The notes: a model not told the origin generated them from the letters alone. A DNA stretch of 64,000 nt from Rhodoflexus caldus (GCF_021206925.1 NZ_JAJPRF010000016.1:1-64000), one strand, 5' to 3'; positions 27,401-35,361 are shown, counted from the stretch's first letter. Program-made: numbers and translations.

Positions 27401-27707
27401 AGAGGTTTTGCTCCTGCTCTTCGGTAGTGCTGCGCAGTGCGATTTGCTGCACAAATGCCTTGATTTGCTGCGGATGGTTTTGCTCGGCTGCGGCGCGTTT
27501 GTAGATTTCCGTAACCTTTACAAGTGCCTGTTTTTCAAGGCGTTTTTGCAAAAGCGAATCCACCGATTTCCACAGGCGGCGGTAATAGAGCGAATCGGGC
27601 GGCATGGTTGTAACAATTTGACGGTCAGAAGTTTGTTGATGTGTTTGCACGGAAGCCGATGCTAACCAAAGAGAAAGCAAGCTCCAAAAAACAGGCAATA
27701 AGCTCAT
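21429..27707 (-). CDS. Alpha-2-macroglobulin family protein (thioester type)
   Basis: 2092 residues from the ATG at 27707, where a signal peptide starts (MSLLPVFWSLLSLWLASAS); the longer reading frame from 27794 has no such start. Bacterial alpha-2-macroglobulins trap proteases with a bait region and a thioester. Visible are macroglobulin-type beta domains (for example FFTDRSIYRPGQTIYYK), a low-complexity stretch rich in Ala, Met and Glu near residue 1250 that may be the bait, the alpha-2-macroglobulin core near FRERDEMTFVAKITN, and the thioester motif C1527-A-E-Q in PHECAEQTFSR. The N-terminal 400 residues look helical and are not assigned. No lipobox is seen, and no penicillin-binding protein 1C gene is adjacent. 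Confidence 0.93.
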   Translation of the reverse strand: MSLLPVFWSLLSLWLASASVQTHQQTSDRQIVTTMPPDSLYYRRLWKSVDSLLQKRLEKQALVKVTEIYKRAAAEQNHPQQIKAFVQQIALRSTTEEQEQNLFKALREEAERQPAPAKQVLRYFLAKNYADYLSNNLWRMEDRTATADEDSSDDPETWSIRKLRAEIRRLYLASLEDAPALQKIRIEEWRELFSASLNPNQSELEGSPNRRYRPTLYDFLAHAAVDYLINSESIYEKVAQPFEIGSAEFFAPLPDFEKLTFNTRDTANTQLAAVRILQQLASFHRQANRMDALADLDLKRLDLMHRHATFANKDNAYEQALVAAEKTYAATPVAADFAYEQAVLYRERGQKFNRLMPDDPNRFMLKKALEIAEAAVKKYPKTQGANNCQQLIQRLKMSSFSVKAEAVNPPRQPFRILLTHQNLPQVWCKAVPLTDEDIQQIENWNTRDVALRKLFAAQGIAWNVALPSDGGDMQSHATEIAAPVLNLGKYLLIVADNQRFANSEKGEKVAYGVLTISNMAFMERRREGFAEYFLADRTSGQPVAGAKAEVALRQYNYRNSRYERKPYQTLTTDAEGMVRVAERPETKPAGLEQGYADFSVTFIHPDGKDRLSNVAQGTIVFNTYGESPAPQVKTDVHFFTDRSIYRPGQTIYYKILLTQQHNGERRPLANAGKITVFLFDANGQQVAEQEVTINEFGSGSGSFLAPPGGLNGQMRLVALQTSHYFRVEDYKRPKFEVKTDALAKAVRLGDEAEITGFAKAYSGAAVDGATVSYRVVRKPYNRFRPWWYWYPQDETPTEIAKGTLQTDAEGRFSIKFPALPDNATARSLQPLFDFEISVDVTDINGETQSTVKNIFIGYNALSLNADIGEKIALEKGSEKVKISALNAEQQNVAVQGTAKLVKLKAPSRIFRERLWEQPDLFAMSKEEFYKQFPNDPYAAEHLMPNWEAEKTIGTYAFDTDKQPEISLPVGEAGAYLLEISAKDPFGSEVTSRRYFTVYSEKSNRLPYPVALWEAALPSAKGSSGAVEPSDAARWQIGSGFSDAYIRYETEALNQLASSNVLKISNQAQVQTFAVEERHRGNVAMRAVMIRNGRFYQASRLVQVPHTNKQLNIRFETFRNKLLPGEKEEWRLKISNKDGTADRAAAEMVATLYDASLDVFGVHEFNFPAPPTFGIAYNWRGQTFGSQSFNQTGSNPYTGGLQQRYYDQLQWLNASLNPDSRLMFRLSSKRMAARAEEMAMAAPMAAMADGDSEDESTPREQAAAATTNQQQPEKNPVEQPKVRTNFNETAFFYPHLQTDEEGNLIIRFTLPESLTRWKMLGFAHKKDMRYGFAENELVAQKDLMVVPNPPRFFRERDEMTFVAKITNLSDNALTGEAQIRFFDAITMQPIDVQMYPRMVEAMSPQAIAEARSKKPFTVAKGQSTAVSWTIQIPDGTVQAITYRITAQAGNFSDGEEMTLPVLTDRMLVTETLPLPVRGGQTKTFELKKLTENRSQSLRHQSLTLEFTNNPAWYALQALPYLMEYPHECAEQTFSRFYANSIATHVVHSSPQIKAVFDAWQQQNGGSALASNLQKNEELKYLLLQETPWVRQALNEADRKRTVAVLFDLMRMTRELESAITKLEKIQYPSGGFPWFEGMPESRWVTQHIAAGLGHLNRLGVLTVRPDASANAKPAYNAPIDASRTWAMLQRAVSFLDKKIFEDYQQLKKLEKEGKIKMSDPHIGYEHYHYLYMRSFFGDIEPLPNFKIAIQYFTNQAEQYWTQTGLYTQGMAALALHRTGKTASAKTIVQSLKERAINSEETGMYWKANRSYWWYELPIETQALMIEVFAEVAQDAQAVNDLKIWLLKQKQTQDWKTTKATAEAVYALLLQGDNWPAETAMADIRVGAQKIDPARMDEVKVEAGTGYFQVKWNRGEIKPDMGKVTVSKPGKGIAWGGLYWQYFEDLDKITPAETPLKLRKQLYIERVTEKGLVLEPITEQTTVKIGDKVKVRIELRVDRAMEYVHLKDMRAAGFEPLNTLSGYRWQGGLGYYESTRDAATNFFFGWLPQGTHVFEYALRATQAGDFSNGVATIQCMYAPEFTAHSAGIRVRIAE

Positions 27708-27759
27708 GGCGATGTTAGTTTGTGAGTAAATTACGAAAAATGTGATATTCGGGTGTTGT

Positions 27760-27787
27760 GTAGAGACAGGGCGCGCCCTGTCTCTAC
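27760..27787. repeat. Perfect 28-bp palindrome (family B relative)
   Basis: GTAGAGACAGGGCG followed immediately by its reverse complement CGCCCTGTCTCTAC, with no loop. It lies between the divergent alpha-2-macroglobulin and Rieske oxygenase genes. The outer sequence differs by one base per arm from the GTAGGGACAGG of family B. Confidence 0.8.
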
Positions 27788-27857
27788 CATGCATTTGTTA
27801 TTGTTAGCATATTTTTAATTCCCGAATCATACCAAACGTTACGAACGAATCTAAAAA

Positions 27858-28946
27858 ATGGAAATTTTTAACATCTCTTCGGATATTCGCAAGGCACACA
27901 CCCTCCCTACGCAGTTTTATACCGAACCGTTGTACTTTGAGGCAGCGAAAGAGAAAATATTTGCCCGCTCGTGGCAATGGCTCGGCGATGATGCCGCGGT
28001 GCAACTGCCGCAGCATGTGCAGCCGCTCACGCTGTTGGAAGGCTATTTGAACGAACCGCTGCTGCTTGCCTCCGACGAACAGGGCGAAATTCGCTGTTTG
28101 AGCAATGTTTGCACGCATCGGGGCAAGGTGTTGGTGCAGCAGCCGGGCAAGTGCCGCAAAATCATCTGCGGGTATCACGGGCGGCGGTTTGCCCTCAACG
28201 GGAAGTTTGAGCACATGCCTGAATTTAAGGACGTTTGCGATTTCCCGTCGGAAGCCGATAACCTCGCGCAGGTGCCGCTGCAAAAATGGCATCGGTTTTT
28301 GTTTGCCGCACTCAATCCGCAGTGGGATTTAGCACCCGTACTTGCCGAAATGGACAAGCGCATCGGTTTTCTGGACTTTGAGCGTTTCCGCTACGACCCG
28401 CTGACCTCTCGCGACTACCTCGTGCGGGCACACTGGGCACTGTATTGCGAAAATTATTTGGAAGGTTTCCACATCCCCTTCGTGCATCCCGATTTGAATG
28501 CACTTTTAGACTTTGCTACATACAACACTGAAATTCACGGCTTTATGAATTTGCAAGTAGGCTATGCAAGCAAAGGTTCGGACTGTTTCGCGCTGCCCCA
28601 AGGACACCCCGACGAAGGCAAGGAAATAGCCGCCTATTACTTCTGGATTTTCCCGAATTTGATGCTGAATTTCTACCCTTGGGGGCTTTCAGTAAATGTG
28701 GTCAAGCCCTTGCAGCTCGATTTGTGCAAGGTGAGTTTCATTACTTATGTGTATGACCCTCAGCGATTTAATCGGCAAACAGCCGCACAGACCGATAAGG
28801 TAGAGCGTGAAGATGAAGCGGTAGTAGAAAGTGTGCAGTTGGGGGTTCGCTCGCGCTTCTACAAATCGGGGCGTTACTCGCCGCGCTATGAGACGGGCGT
28901 GCATCATTTTCATCAATTGATAGCCGACAGCATGAACACTCAATAA
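27858..28946 (+). CDS. Rieske-type ring-hydroxylating oxygenase, alpha subunit
   Basis: 362 residues. The Rieske [2Fe-2S] ligands are C85 and H87 (CTHRG) and C104 and H107 (CGYHGRR). The mononuclear iron site is visible as ENYLEGFHIPFVHPD with H205 and H210. This is the layout of aromatic-ring or choline/carnitine-type Rieske oxygenases. No reductase, ferredoxin or beta subunit gene is adjacent, so electrons must come from proteins encoded elsewhere. The substrate cannot be told from the sequence. It starts 150 nt from the divergent alpha-2-macroglobulin gene. Confidence 0.93.
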   Translation: MEIFNISSDIRKAHTLPTQFYTEPLYFEAAKEKIFARSWQWLGDDAAVQLPQHVQPLTLLEGYLNEPLLLASDEQGEIRCLSNVCTHRGKVLVQQPGKCRKIICGYHGRRFALNGKFEHMPEFKDVCDFPSEADNLAQVPLQKWHRFLFAALNPQWDLAPVLAEMDKRIGFLDFERFRYDPLTSRDYLVRAHWALYCENYLEGFHIPFVHPDLNALLDFATYNTEIHGFMNLQVGYASKGSDCFALPQGHPDEGKEIAAYYFWIFPNLMLNFYPWGLSVNVVKPLQLDLCKVSFITYVYDPQRFNRQTAAQTDKVEREDEAVVESVQLGVRSRFYKSGRYSPRYETGVHHFHQLIADSMNTQ

Positions 28947-28995
28947 TTTTGGGCATTTTTCGTTAAAATTGTGCTATATTGAATTGTTATCATCA

Positions 28996-31257
28996 ATGGT
29001 TGCATCCCGACATATGCAAATCTTGCCTGTGTTTAACACACTCATAGCAAAAGCGCCTGTAAAAAAGATATTACAGGTTTTTCTGTATTGCTGCCTGTGT
29101 TTAGGAGCAGGTTTAGGAGCAGCCCTTAGCACATATGCGCAAAAAAAAGCCGAGTACAGGGTAGAATTAACCGATGAAGAAGGTACTCTTGTTGCAGAAC
29201 AAGGCACAGTCATTTTCAACAAAAAGGAAAAGGCAAGCGTTTCCAAAGGAAAAGGTCTGCTGCTGCTGCCTCGCAATGCCCAATGGATATTTGATGTAAA
29301 GACCAACCTGCAATCGGATGGAGACGTGGTGTATCAGCCTGTTTATAAGGGCTGGACGATAGATAAGGAGGCAGGAAAAATCACGGTTAAGTTACAAAAA
29401 GTAAAGCCTGTTACACTCTCCATTAATTATCCCGACGGGCAACCCTGCGGCAATGCAACCATCGTTTTCAAAGGGCCTAAAAACAATGATACGTTGCAAA
29501 TCAAAGCCTCGCAAGGGGGACTTATCAAGTTCAATATCCCCTATCAGGCAGATGTTGTCGGAGATAAGAACTACAGTTTTTTTGTGGACGGGCTGCCGGC
29601 CAATGCCGTGTCGGAACGGAGCGGTATCGTACGCATTATAGCGGCGCGCGCCAAAGTAGCCGAACAGAAACAGCCGATAGCGGAAAAACGCCCGAGCGAT
29701 GAAACCCGTCTGATGTTGCTTAATTATGCGACCAAACAGGCTTTGACCAATAAACGCTTTGTTATCGGTGGACAATCGGTTGCAACCGATGCACAAGGCA
29801 TTGTTGTGCTAAAAATCGGTAATGAGCTCGACATTGAAGGCTACGATATTGAAAATCAAATTGTTGATGACAACAACTACATGGTTAAAGTATTTGTTAA
29901 GCCTGTTGTCAAATCTGCAGATAGTTCAGGCGACGCTCTTACGCTGGAAGCACAATTGGAGAGTTTCATCCGCATGTTAGGCGACCGCAACAGCCTGATG
30001 GAACAAGAAATTGAAAAAATTAAACTGCGCATCAATGCCGACCGCAGTTTTACCAAGGAGCAACGCGAAAGACTGACCCGACAAATTCAGATACTGGAAA
30101 ACATTACCGATAAAAATGACGAAGCCTATAAAAAAGCTCACTTGGAAATCAAAAGCATTTTAAAGCAAATAGGCAAACGACCTTCTGCCGATACGCTCAT
30201 GGAAAAAGAGTTAACCTTGGCTAATGAGAGATTGCGCAAAGCCGAGGAGGATAAAGAGCGCATCTTGCAGGAGCAGGAAGCCAACAGAGAAAAATCGCGC
30301 ATTCAACTGTTGGCAGCCATCAGCGTGGCAGGTTTCCTGTTTTTAGTGGTGTTGGTATTCTTCATTGTTAATAAGAGCATCAACCGAAAGAAAGAAGAAC
30401 TCGCCTTGCGAATGGAAGAAATCAACAGACAAAACGACAAAATCCGTTCGCAAAATGAGTTGCTGATGATGCAACAGGAAGAAATTGCACGCAAAAATCT
30501 CCGCTTGGAAGAATTAAACAACGAGAAAAACAGTTTGATGGACATTGTGGCGCATGACCTCAAATCTCCGTTGAGCAAGGTGGTGAACATTGCCCAATTG
30601 CTGCCCGTAGTAGGCGAACTCAACGAAGAACAGCGCAACTATGTAACCATCATTCGCAAGTCGGCATTGGATGGCACGCGGTTTATTGATGACTTGCTCG
30701 ATATCAATGCCATCGAACAGGGGCAAACCATTGAAATTTCGCACGAGAAAATGAGTCTGGCGATTTTCCTGCCCGAATTATTGAAGAGTTTTCGCCATCA
30801 GGCCGATATGAAATCCATTCGTTTGCATTTCCAAAACAAAGCAGACGATGCCATGATTAGCACAGACCGCGAATACTTGAAGCGCATCATGGAAAATCTG
30901 GTGTCCAATGCCATTAAGTTTTCGCCGCACGGCAGCAATATTTACCTGAAAGTCAAAGAGGCCAACATGCAACTGTACATTTCAGTGAAAGATGAAGGCC
31001 CCGGCATTGGCGAAGAAGACCATAAGCGGCTGTTCAAAAAATTTCAGCGATTGTCAGCCCGTCCAACCGGTGGAGAAAGTTCCACAGGGTTGGGACTTTC
31101 CATTGTTAAACTGCTGACCGAACGGTTGGGCGGTCGCATCATGGTAAACAGCGTGGAAGGCAAAGGGTCTGAATTTACGGTAGTACTTCCCAAAGACCCC
31201 TCGCTAAGCCCCAAAGCATTGGAGGCAGAGTCTGCAATGGCACTTAAACAAAGTTGA
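28996..31257 (+). CDS. Membrane sensor histidine kinase with Ig-like N-terminal domains
   Basis: About 754 residues from the ATG at 28996; a second ATG at 29014 is equally possible and the TTG at 28969 less likely. A signal/membrane segment (LYCCLCLGAGLGAAL) is followed by periplasmic beta domains with the repeated theme '(V/L)..(E/D).G...V...', then a coiled coil, a membrane helix (AAISVAGFLFLVVLVFFIV) and another coiled coil. The kinase core has H520 in IVAHDLKSPLSKV, N-box ENLVSNAIKFSPHGSN, G1 KDEGPGIG, F-box FKKFQRLS and G2 GLGLSIVKLL. It is a complete, normal HisKA kinase. No response regulator is adjacent. The last 14 nt overlap the convergent DUF4178 gene. Confidence 0.92.
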   Translation: MVASRHMQILPVFNTLIAKAPVKKILQVFLYCCLCLGAGLGAALSTYAQKKAEYRVELTDEEGTLVAEQGTVIFNKKEKASVSKGKGLLLLPRNAQWIFDVKTNLQSDGDVVYQPVYKGWTIDKEAGKITVKLQKVKPVTLSINYPDGQPCGNATIVFKGPKNNDTLQIKASQGGLIKFNIPYQADVVGDKNYSFFVDGLPANAVSERSGIVRIIAARAKVAEQKQPIAEKRPSDETRLMLLNYATKQALTNKRFVIGGQSVATDAQGIVVLKIGNELDIEGYDIENQIVDDNNYMVKVFVKPVVKSADSSGDALTLEAQLESFIRMLGDRNSLMEQEIEKIKLRINADRSFTKEQRERLTRQIQILENITDKNDEAYKKAHLEIKSILKQIGKRPSADTLMEKELTLANERLRKAEEDKERILQEQEANREKSRIQLLAAISVAGFLFLVVLVFFIVNKSINRKKEELALRMEEINRQNDKIRSQNELLMMQQEEIARKNLRLEELNNEKNSLMDIVAHDLKSPLSKVVNIAQLLPVVGELNEEQRNYVTIIRKSALDGTRFIDDLLDINAIEQGQTIEISHEKMSLAIFLPELLKSFRHQADMKSIRLHFQNKADDAMISTDREYLKRIMENLVSNAIKFSPHGSNIYLKVKEANMQLYISVKDEGPGIGEEDHKRLFKKFQRLSARPTGGESSTGLGLSIVKLLTERLGGRIMVNSVEGKGSEFTVVLPKDPSLSPKALEAESAMALKQS

Positions 31258-31876
31258 TATCCTTTACGGCCAGCGGCAGCCCCCAACTGACGGAAATTCC
31301 TTCTACTGTGTAGTCAATGCTGACGGGTGCACCGTTGCAAATGCCGTCCGCATAATCGGCCTGTTCACCCGGCTCAATGAGAAAGGGCAGTTCGCCTTCG
31401 CCACCCTGAATGGTGGCTTTGTGTTTTTCAATGATAAATATCGGATAATTGCCCACTTTGCCGTTGTCGGGGAGTTGCAGTTGCAGCGTAACGGTTTGTC
31501 CGACTCTGATAGTATCAAAAGCAGGTGTTTCGCCGCTTATCCGCGCCTTGCGAAACAGCGTAAGTTCACCCTCATCTTCCTGCAACCAAGCCTCTTCTTC
31601 GCCGTTGAGCAGTACCAGCCACTCATCCCAGAAGCCTTCGTAATACTCAAAGCGCAACCTGCCCATGATTTCAAAAGACAGATTTTTGATTTTTCCGCGT
31701 TGGTGCAACTCAAACAACGAACCGTAATCGGCCAGCAGCACCTTGGCTCCGCCATACGCCTCCAATTGGCCGGCATTGATAAAACTTGTCTGACCGCAAT
31801 AGTTGCAGACCACTACTTTGGCAGCCCGATAACTCAGCTCGAGCGGTGCTCCGCAGGATGGGCAATTGATTTGCAT
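31244..31876 (-). CDS. DUF4178 zinc-ribbon protein
   Basis: 210 residues. An N-terminal zinc ribbon (CPSCGAPLEL then CNYCGQTS) precedes a DUF4178 region recognisable by FEIMGRLRFEYYEGFWDEW followed by WLQEDEGELTLF. The molecular function is unknown. In other genomes DUF4178 proteins often accompany spermidine synthase-like and membrane-stress genes; none is next to it here. It lies 27 nt downstream of the HAD hydrolase on the same strand. Confidence 0.87.
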   Translation of the reverse strand: MQINCPSCGAPLELSYRAAKVVVCNYCGQTSFINAGQLEAYGGAKVLLADYGSLFELHQRGKIKNLSFEIMGRLRFEYYEGFWDEWLVLLNGEEEAWLQEDEGELTLFRKARISGETPAFDTIRVGQTVTLQLQLPDNGKVGNYPIFIIEKHKATIQGGEGELPFLIEPGEQADYADGICNGAPVSIDYTVEGISVSWGLPLAVKDINFV

Positions 31877-31902
31877 ACAACAACCGGCTTGGGTGAATGA
31901 GA

Positions 31903-32523
31903 TTAACCAAAAATACGAATAATATCTGTGTCTCCCGCAATATGCAACGCATGTAAACCCGCTTGTTTGGCCCCCTCAACGTGCTGAATAGAATCGTCTA
32001 TAAACAGCGTTTCCTCGGGTCGCAACCCGTGTGTTTGGAGGATGTAATGAAAAACCTCCGGATGCGGTTTGCGCATTCCCAGCAAATGAGAGTAATAATC
32101 GCGCTCAAACAAGTGGCTCAGCGATGATATACCATGCTGATTTTCAATAATTTGCTCAAAAGCAGTTTTATGAATGGCGTTGGTATTGCTCAATAAAAAC
32201 GTCCGCTTTTGCGATTTGAGCCGTTCGAGTAGTTGCAGCCGCTCCAAAGGCAAATCCAACAACATGGCGTTCCAGCAGTTATCTATCACCTCATCGGTCA
32301 GCGGGCACTCGAGCTCTGCGCGAATGGCATGGCGAAACTCTTCGGAACTGATTTGACCCGTCTCAAATGCATCAAACAAGGCCTTTTGCTCGCGCTGGGT
32401 GTACCATTGGGCAAAATCTTTACCCGAAATTTCCGAAAATGCTCGAATGGTACGCAAAATATCCAAGTTGAGAATTACACCGCCGAGGTCAAAAATGATG
32501 TTAGGAAAATCGGTTGGCCGCAT
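31903..32523 (-). CDS. HAD-family hydrolase (phosphatase)
   Basis: 206 residues from the ATG at 32523. This places the HAD motif I, FDLGGVILNLD, near the N-terminus; the frame is open further upstream but overlaps the divergent lipoprotein gene. Motif II is in LLSNTNAIHK, the motif III Lys is in GMRKPHPEVFHYIL, and motif IV is FIDDSIQHVEGAKQAG. Note that motif I is DLGGV, lacking the second Asp of DxDxT/V; this is common in the epoxide-hydrolase/YihX-like subgroup. The substrate is unknown. Confidence 0.9.
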   Translation of the reverse strand: MRPTDFPNIIFDLGGVILNLDILRTIRAFSEISGKDFAQWYTQREQKALFDAFETGQISSEEFRHAIRAELECPLTDEVIDNCWNAMLLDLPLERLQLLERLKSQKRTFLLSNTNAIHKTAFEQIIENQHGISSLSHLFERDYYSHLLGMRKPHPEVFHYILQTHGLRPEETLFIDDSIQHVEGAKQAGLHALHIAGDTDIIRIFG

Positions 32524-32599
32524 GGCTTTCTTTTTTGTGCCAAATTTGGCTGAAATTGGGGAACTTTTTACCATATTCGCCAAAGTTTTCACTAAACGA

Positions 32600-33655
32600 A
32601 TGATGAATAGACTCATAGCAGGGCTTCTATGCCTGTATTTGCTCAGCAGTTGCGCTGCGCTGCCCGACCTTTCGGGGTATGCCCAGCAAACAAGGGAATT
32701 GTCGGCGGCGGTCAATAAATCTTACACCCAAACCGAAACCGACGTAACCCAGCGCTATATCAAAACTAATCGCAGATATATCATTGACACGCTGCGTAAT
32801 GCTTGGCAGCCTACTCAGCAAGCACTCGCCGCCATGGCAGCCTACGCCGATGCGCTTGCCAAATGTACGGCTTCCAACAACGACCCCAAAGCACTCAATC
32901 AGTTGGGGACACAGCTTACTCGCCTTGCAACCACTGCCCGCAGTTTCGCACCTGTACAAGGCAGGGCGGCGAGTGAGATAGCTACGCTGGCTACTTTTTT
33001 GATTAAACAGGCGCAATTGGCCGCTACCCGCCGCAAATTGGGCTTACTTTTAGACGACTCCGACGTGGTCATTCAACGCATGGCCGTGCTCATACAAGAA
33101 AACCTGACCGATTTGCAGCGCGTGCATCGCGTAGTATTGGAAGATAATCTTGACGACTTGTTCGTAAAATATGCCAAAACAGCCCGACAATACGAAGAGC
33201 GGCTGAAAATCAACGAATCGCTGATGCCTGAAATGCTGGCCATTGCCGAGTACAAACAAGCCAAACTGCAAGCCCGAAAGGCCAATTTATTGCAGGAAAT
33301 CAATATAGACCGCAACCCTGCACAACCTGCTTCCGAAGAAGAGTTGGTCAAACGCCGCGAGGCCGATATTTTGCAGGTATACAATGCCAATCAGGAATTT
33401 TTAAAAAATAACGAATCTATCTACAAAGAATACACACAGGGCAGTGCTGCCATTAATGCGCAGTTGGTGCAATCGGAAATGCTGCATCGCAATACGGTAG
33501 CAGCCTTGCAGGTATGGGCACAAACACATGCATCGCTTAAAAAAATAGATGCCGTTGGTAAATCATTCAGTTTTGCCGAATTTGTAACGGCAGTGCAAAA
33601 CATTCAGCAAATTCACCAAGCCTACGAAAGACCTTTTAACCCATCAAGGAGATGA
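32600..33655 (+). CDS. Helical lipoprotein, unknown function
   Basis: 351 residues from the ATG at 32600 (32603 is also possible). The start is a lipoprotein signal, LIAGLLCLYLLSSC, with lipidation at the Cys around residue 17. The mature protein is nearly all amphipathic helix, with long Ala-, Leu- and Gln-rich stretches and no motif I recognise. Its stop overlaps the ATG of the next gene by 4 nt, so the two are probably made together. The upstream HAD gene is divergent. Architecture suggests a surface or periplasmic helical-bundle protein; nothing in it fixes a role. Confidence 0.85.
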   Translation: MMNRLIAGLLCLYLLSSCAALPDLSGYAQQTRELSAAVNKSYTQTETDVTQRYIKTNRRYIIDTLRNAWQPTQQALAAMAAYADALAKCTASNNDPKALNQLGTQLTRLATTARSFAPVQGRAASEIATLATFLIKQAQLAATRRKLGLLLDDSDVVIQRMAVLIQENLTDLQRVHRVVLEDNLDDLFVKYAKTARQYEERLKINESLMPEMLAIAEYKQAKLQARKANLLQEINIDRNPAQPASEEELVKRREADILQVYNANQEFLKNNESIYKEYTQGSAAINAQLVQSEMLHRNTVAALQVWAQTHASLKKIDAVGKSFSFAEFVTAVQNIQQIHQAYERPFNPSRR

Positions 33656-34170
33656 GCAGAGCCAGTTGGGCAGCCAAATTGTTAGCCCTTACCGAAAGAG
33701 CCGAAGAAGCGGTCAGCAGTAAAAATTTGGATGAGCAAATGAAAGTGCGTCAGGAGTTGCGGGAGTTTATGCAAAACCCCGAAGTTCCTACCGACGTGCT
33801 GAACATTGCCAAAACGTTTAAAGAAGATTTGTCGGCAGCCATTATTGACGGCTCGATTAAAAACATACAGGCTCGCAGCGCAGAGTTGCGCCGCCTGACA
33901 GCCGAACTTGGCGAAATTACGGCAGATGTGCAGAACATCCGTCAGGTAATAGTGGCAACCACCGGCCGCATTTCAGAAGGTATGCAGCAGGCAATGATTG
34001 CTCTTCAAGAGTTTCAGAAAATTGAAAGCCAACTGAAAGCCAAATTTAACTCGGCGGAAGATGTGGAAACCATGGAAAAACTCCAAACGGTTTTTCAGTC
34101 GCTGAAAAAGACCCAAGAAGTAGTGCAGAATTTTAAGAAAGAGGTGATAGACAAAAACAAGACAGCCTGA
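33652..34170 (+). CDS. Soluble coiled-coil partner protein, unknown function
   Basis: 172 residues, with no signal peptide or membrane segment. It is almost entirely helical with heptad-like patterns, for example LRRLTAELGEITADVQNI and MEKLQTVFQSLKKTQEVV. It overlaps the lipoprotein gene by 4 nt (ATGA), an arrangement typical of coupled partners. It may bind that protein or assist it in the cytoplasm, but this is inference. An intrinsic terminator follows 115 nt downstream. Confidence 0.82.
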   Translation: MSRASWAAKLLALTERAEEAVSSKNLDEQMKVRQELREFMQNPEVPTDVLNIAKTFKEDLSAAIIDGSIKNIQARSAELRRLTAELGEITADVQNIRQVIVATTGRISEGMQQAMIALQEFQKIESQLKAKFNSAEDVETMEKLQTVFQSLKKTQEVVQNFKKEVIDKNKTA

Positions 34171-34284
34171 AAATCTCCGATGAGCTACGGCAAATTCGTT
34201 GGGATGCCCGCCTGACATGCCGTAATTAAAATTGCAGGTGATTGGCAGGTAAATTTTGCGAAAATTATTGAAAATCAAAATAAC

Positions 34285-34321
34285 AATCCCGACAGGCTTT
34301 AAAAAGCTGTCGGGATTTTAT
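34285..34321. terminator. Intrinsic terminator
   Basis: ATCCCGACAG-(G)-CTTT pairs with AAAG-CTGTCGGGAT around an A-rich loop, followed by TTTT. It lies between the convergent coiled-coil gene and fmt. It shares the CCGACAG core with the terminator at 21377. Confidence 0.75.
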
Positions 34322-34441
34322 GTAAAAAACCGATATTTTAAATTCGGGCTTCAGATTTTGCTTTCCAAAAGTATTAGTTAGGGCTGATAACAAGAATGAG
34401 TGCTTGATGGATAATACACCCCCAACGCCTTCCCGATACTG

Positions 34442-35356
34442 TCAGAGTCTGTTTCCGCGCAGAAACTCGGCGATGCCCATGCGTTTTTTACCTTCGGCCT
34501 GCAACTCTTCTACAATCACATAGCCGTCTATGGTACCGATGTGCAAAAAAGTTTTGTTATCGGTGTGCCACTCTGCAGGTTGGTATCGGTTGCCGTTGTG
34601 CACGGGTACTACCTTGTGGATTTTATACGTATGACCGTTGTGGCGTGCCCATGCCGTTGGAAAGGGGTTCATGCCGCGCACAAAGTTGAACACATCTTCC
34701 GATGACTGATGAAAATTGATTTCACAGGTTTCTTTGAAAATCTTGGGGGCATTTTTCAGTTCTTCCACTGCGATTTGCTGCTGCGGAGTAGTTTTTACAT
34801 TGCCCTTTTCAATGGCCTGAACGGTTTGCAACACAAGTTCCGCACCTTTATACATCAGTCGTTCATAGAGTGTGCCCGCTGTATCGCTGCGATGGATGGG
34901 CTCTTTTGCCTGCATAATCAAATCGCCCGTATCTATCTCGTGTTGCAGGAAAAAAGTAGTAACACCTGTTTCGGTTTCCCCGTTGATAATTGCCCAGTTG
35001 ATGGGTGCTGCACCGCGATATTGGGGCAGTAGCGATGCGTGAAGGTTGAATGTACCCAAACGCGGCATTGCCCAAACTGCCTCAGGCAACATACGAAATG
35101 CCACCACAATTTGCAGGTCGGCATTTAACGCTCGCAGTTGGTTTAAAAAATCTTCATTTTTGAGTTTTTCGGGTTGTAACACAGGCAAACCCAAGCGTTC
35201 GGCAGCTACTTTTACGGCAGAAGGCTGTAATTTCAGACCTCTGCCTGCGGGTTTGTCGGGGGCAGTAATTACTGCCACTACCTCATAACCGTTTTTAACC
35301 AATATTTCCAAAGACGGTACGGCAAAATCGGGCGTACCCATAAATACGATGCGCAT
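34442..35356 (-). CDS. fmt: Methionyl-tRNA formyltransferase
   Basis: 304 residues, the normal length. It transfers a formyl group from 10-formyl-THF to initiator Met-tRNA. The start MRIVFMGTPDFAVPSL is the canonical family start. The catalytic region is HASLLPQYRGAAPINWAI, followed by TGVTTFFLQHEIDTGDLI. The C-terminal domain carries FNFVRGMNPFPTAW. An exact TATCTTTG -7 box ends only 5 nt before the ATG, raising the possibility of a leaderless transcript. Confidence 0.97.
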   Translation of the reverse strand: MRIVFMGTPDFAVPSLEILVKNGYEVVAVITAPDKPAGRGLKLQPSAVKVAAERLGLPVLQPEKLKNEDFLNQLRALNADLQIVVAFRMLPEAVWAMPRLGTFNLHASLLPQYRGAAPINWAIINGETETGVTTFFLQHEIDTGDLIMQAKEPIHRSDTAGTLYERLMYKGAELVLQTVQAIEKGNVKTTPQQQIAVEELKNAPKIFKETCEINFHQSSEDVFNFVRGMNPFPTAWARHNGHTYKIHKVVPVHNGNRYQPAEWHTDNKTFLHIGTIDGYVIVEELQAEGKKRMGIAEFLRGNRL

Positions 35357-35361
35357 AGCGG

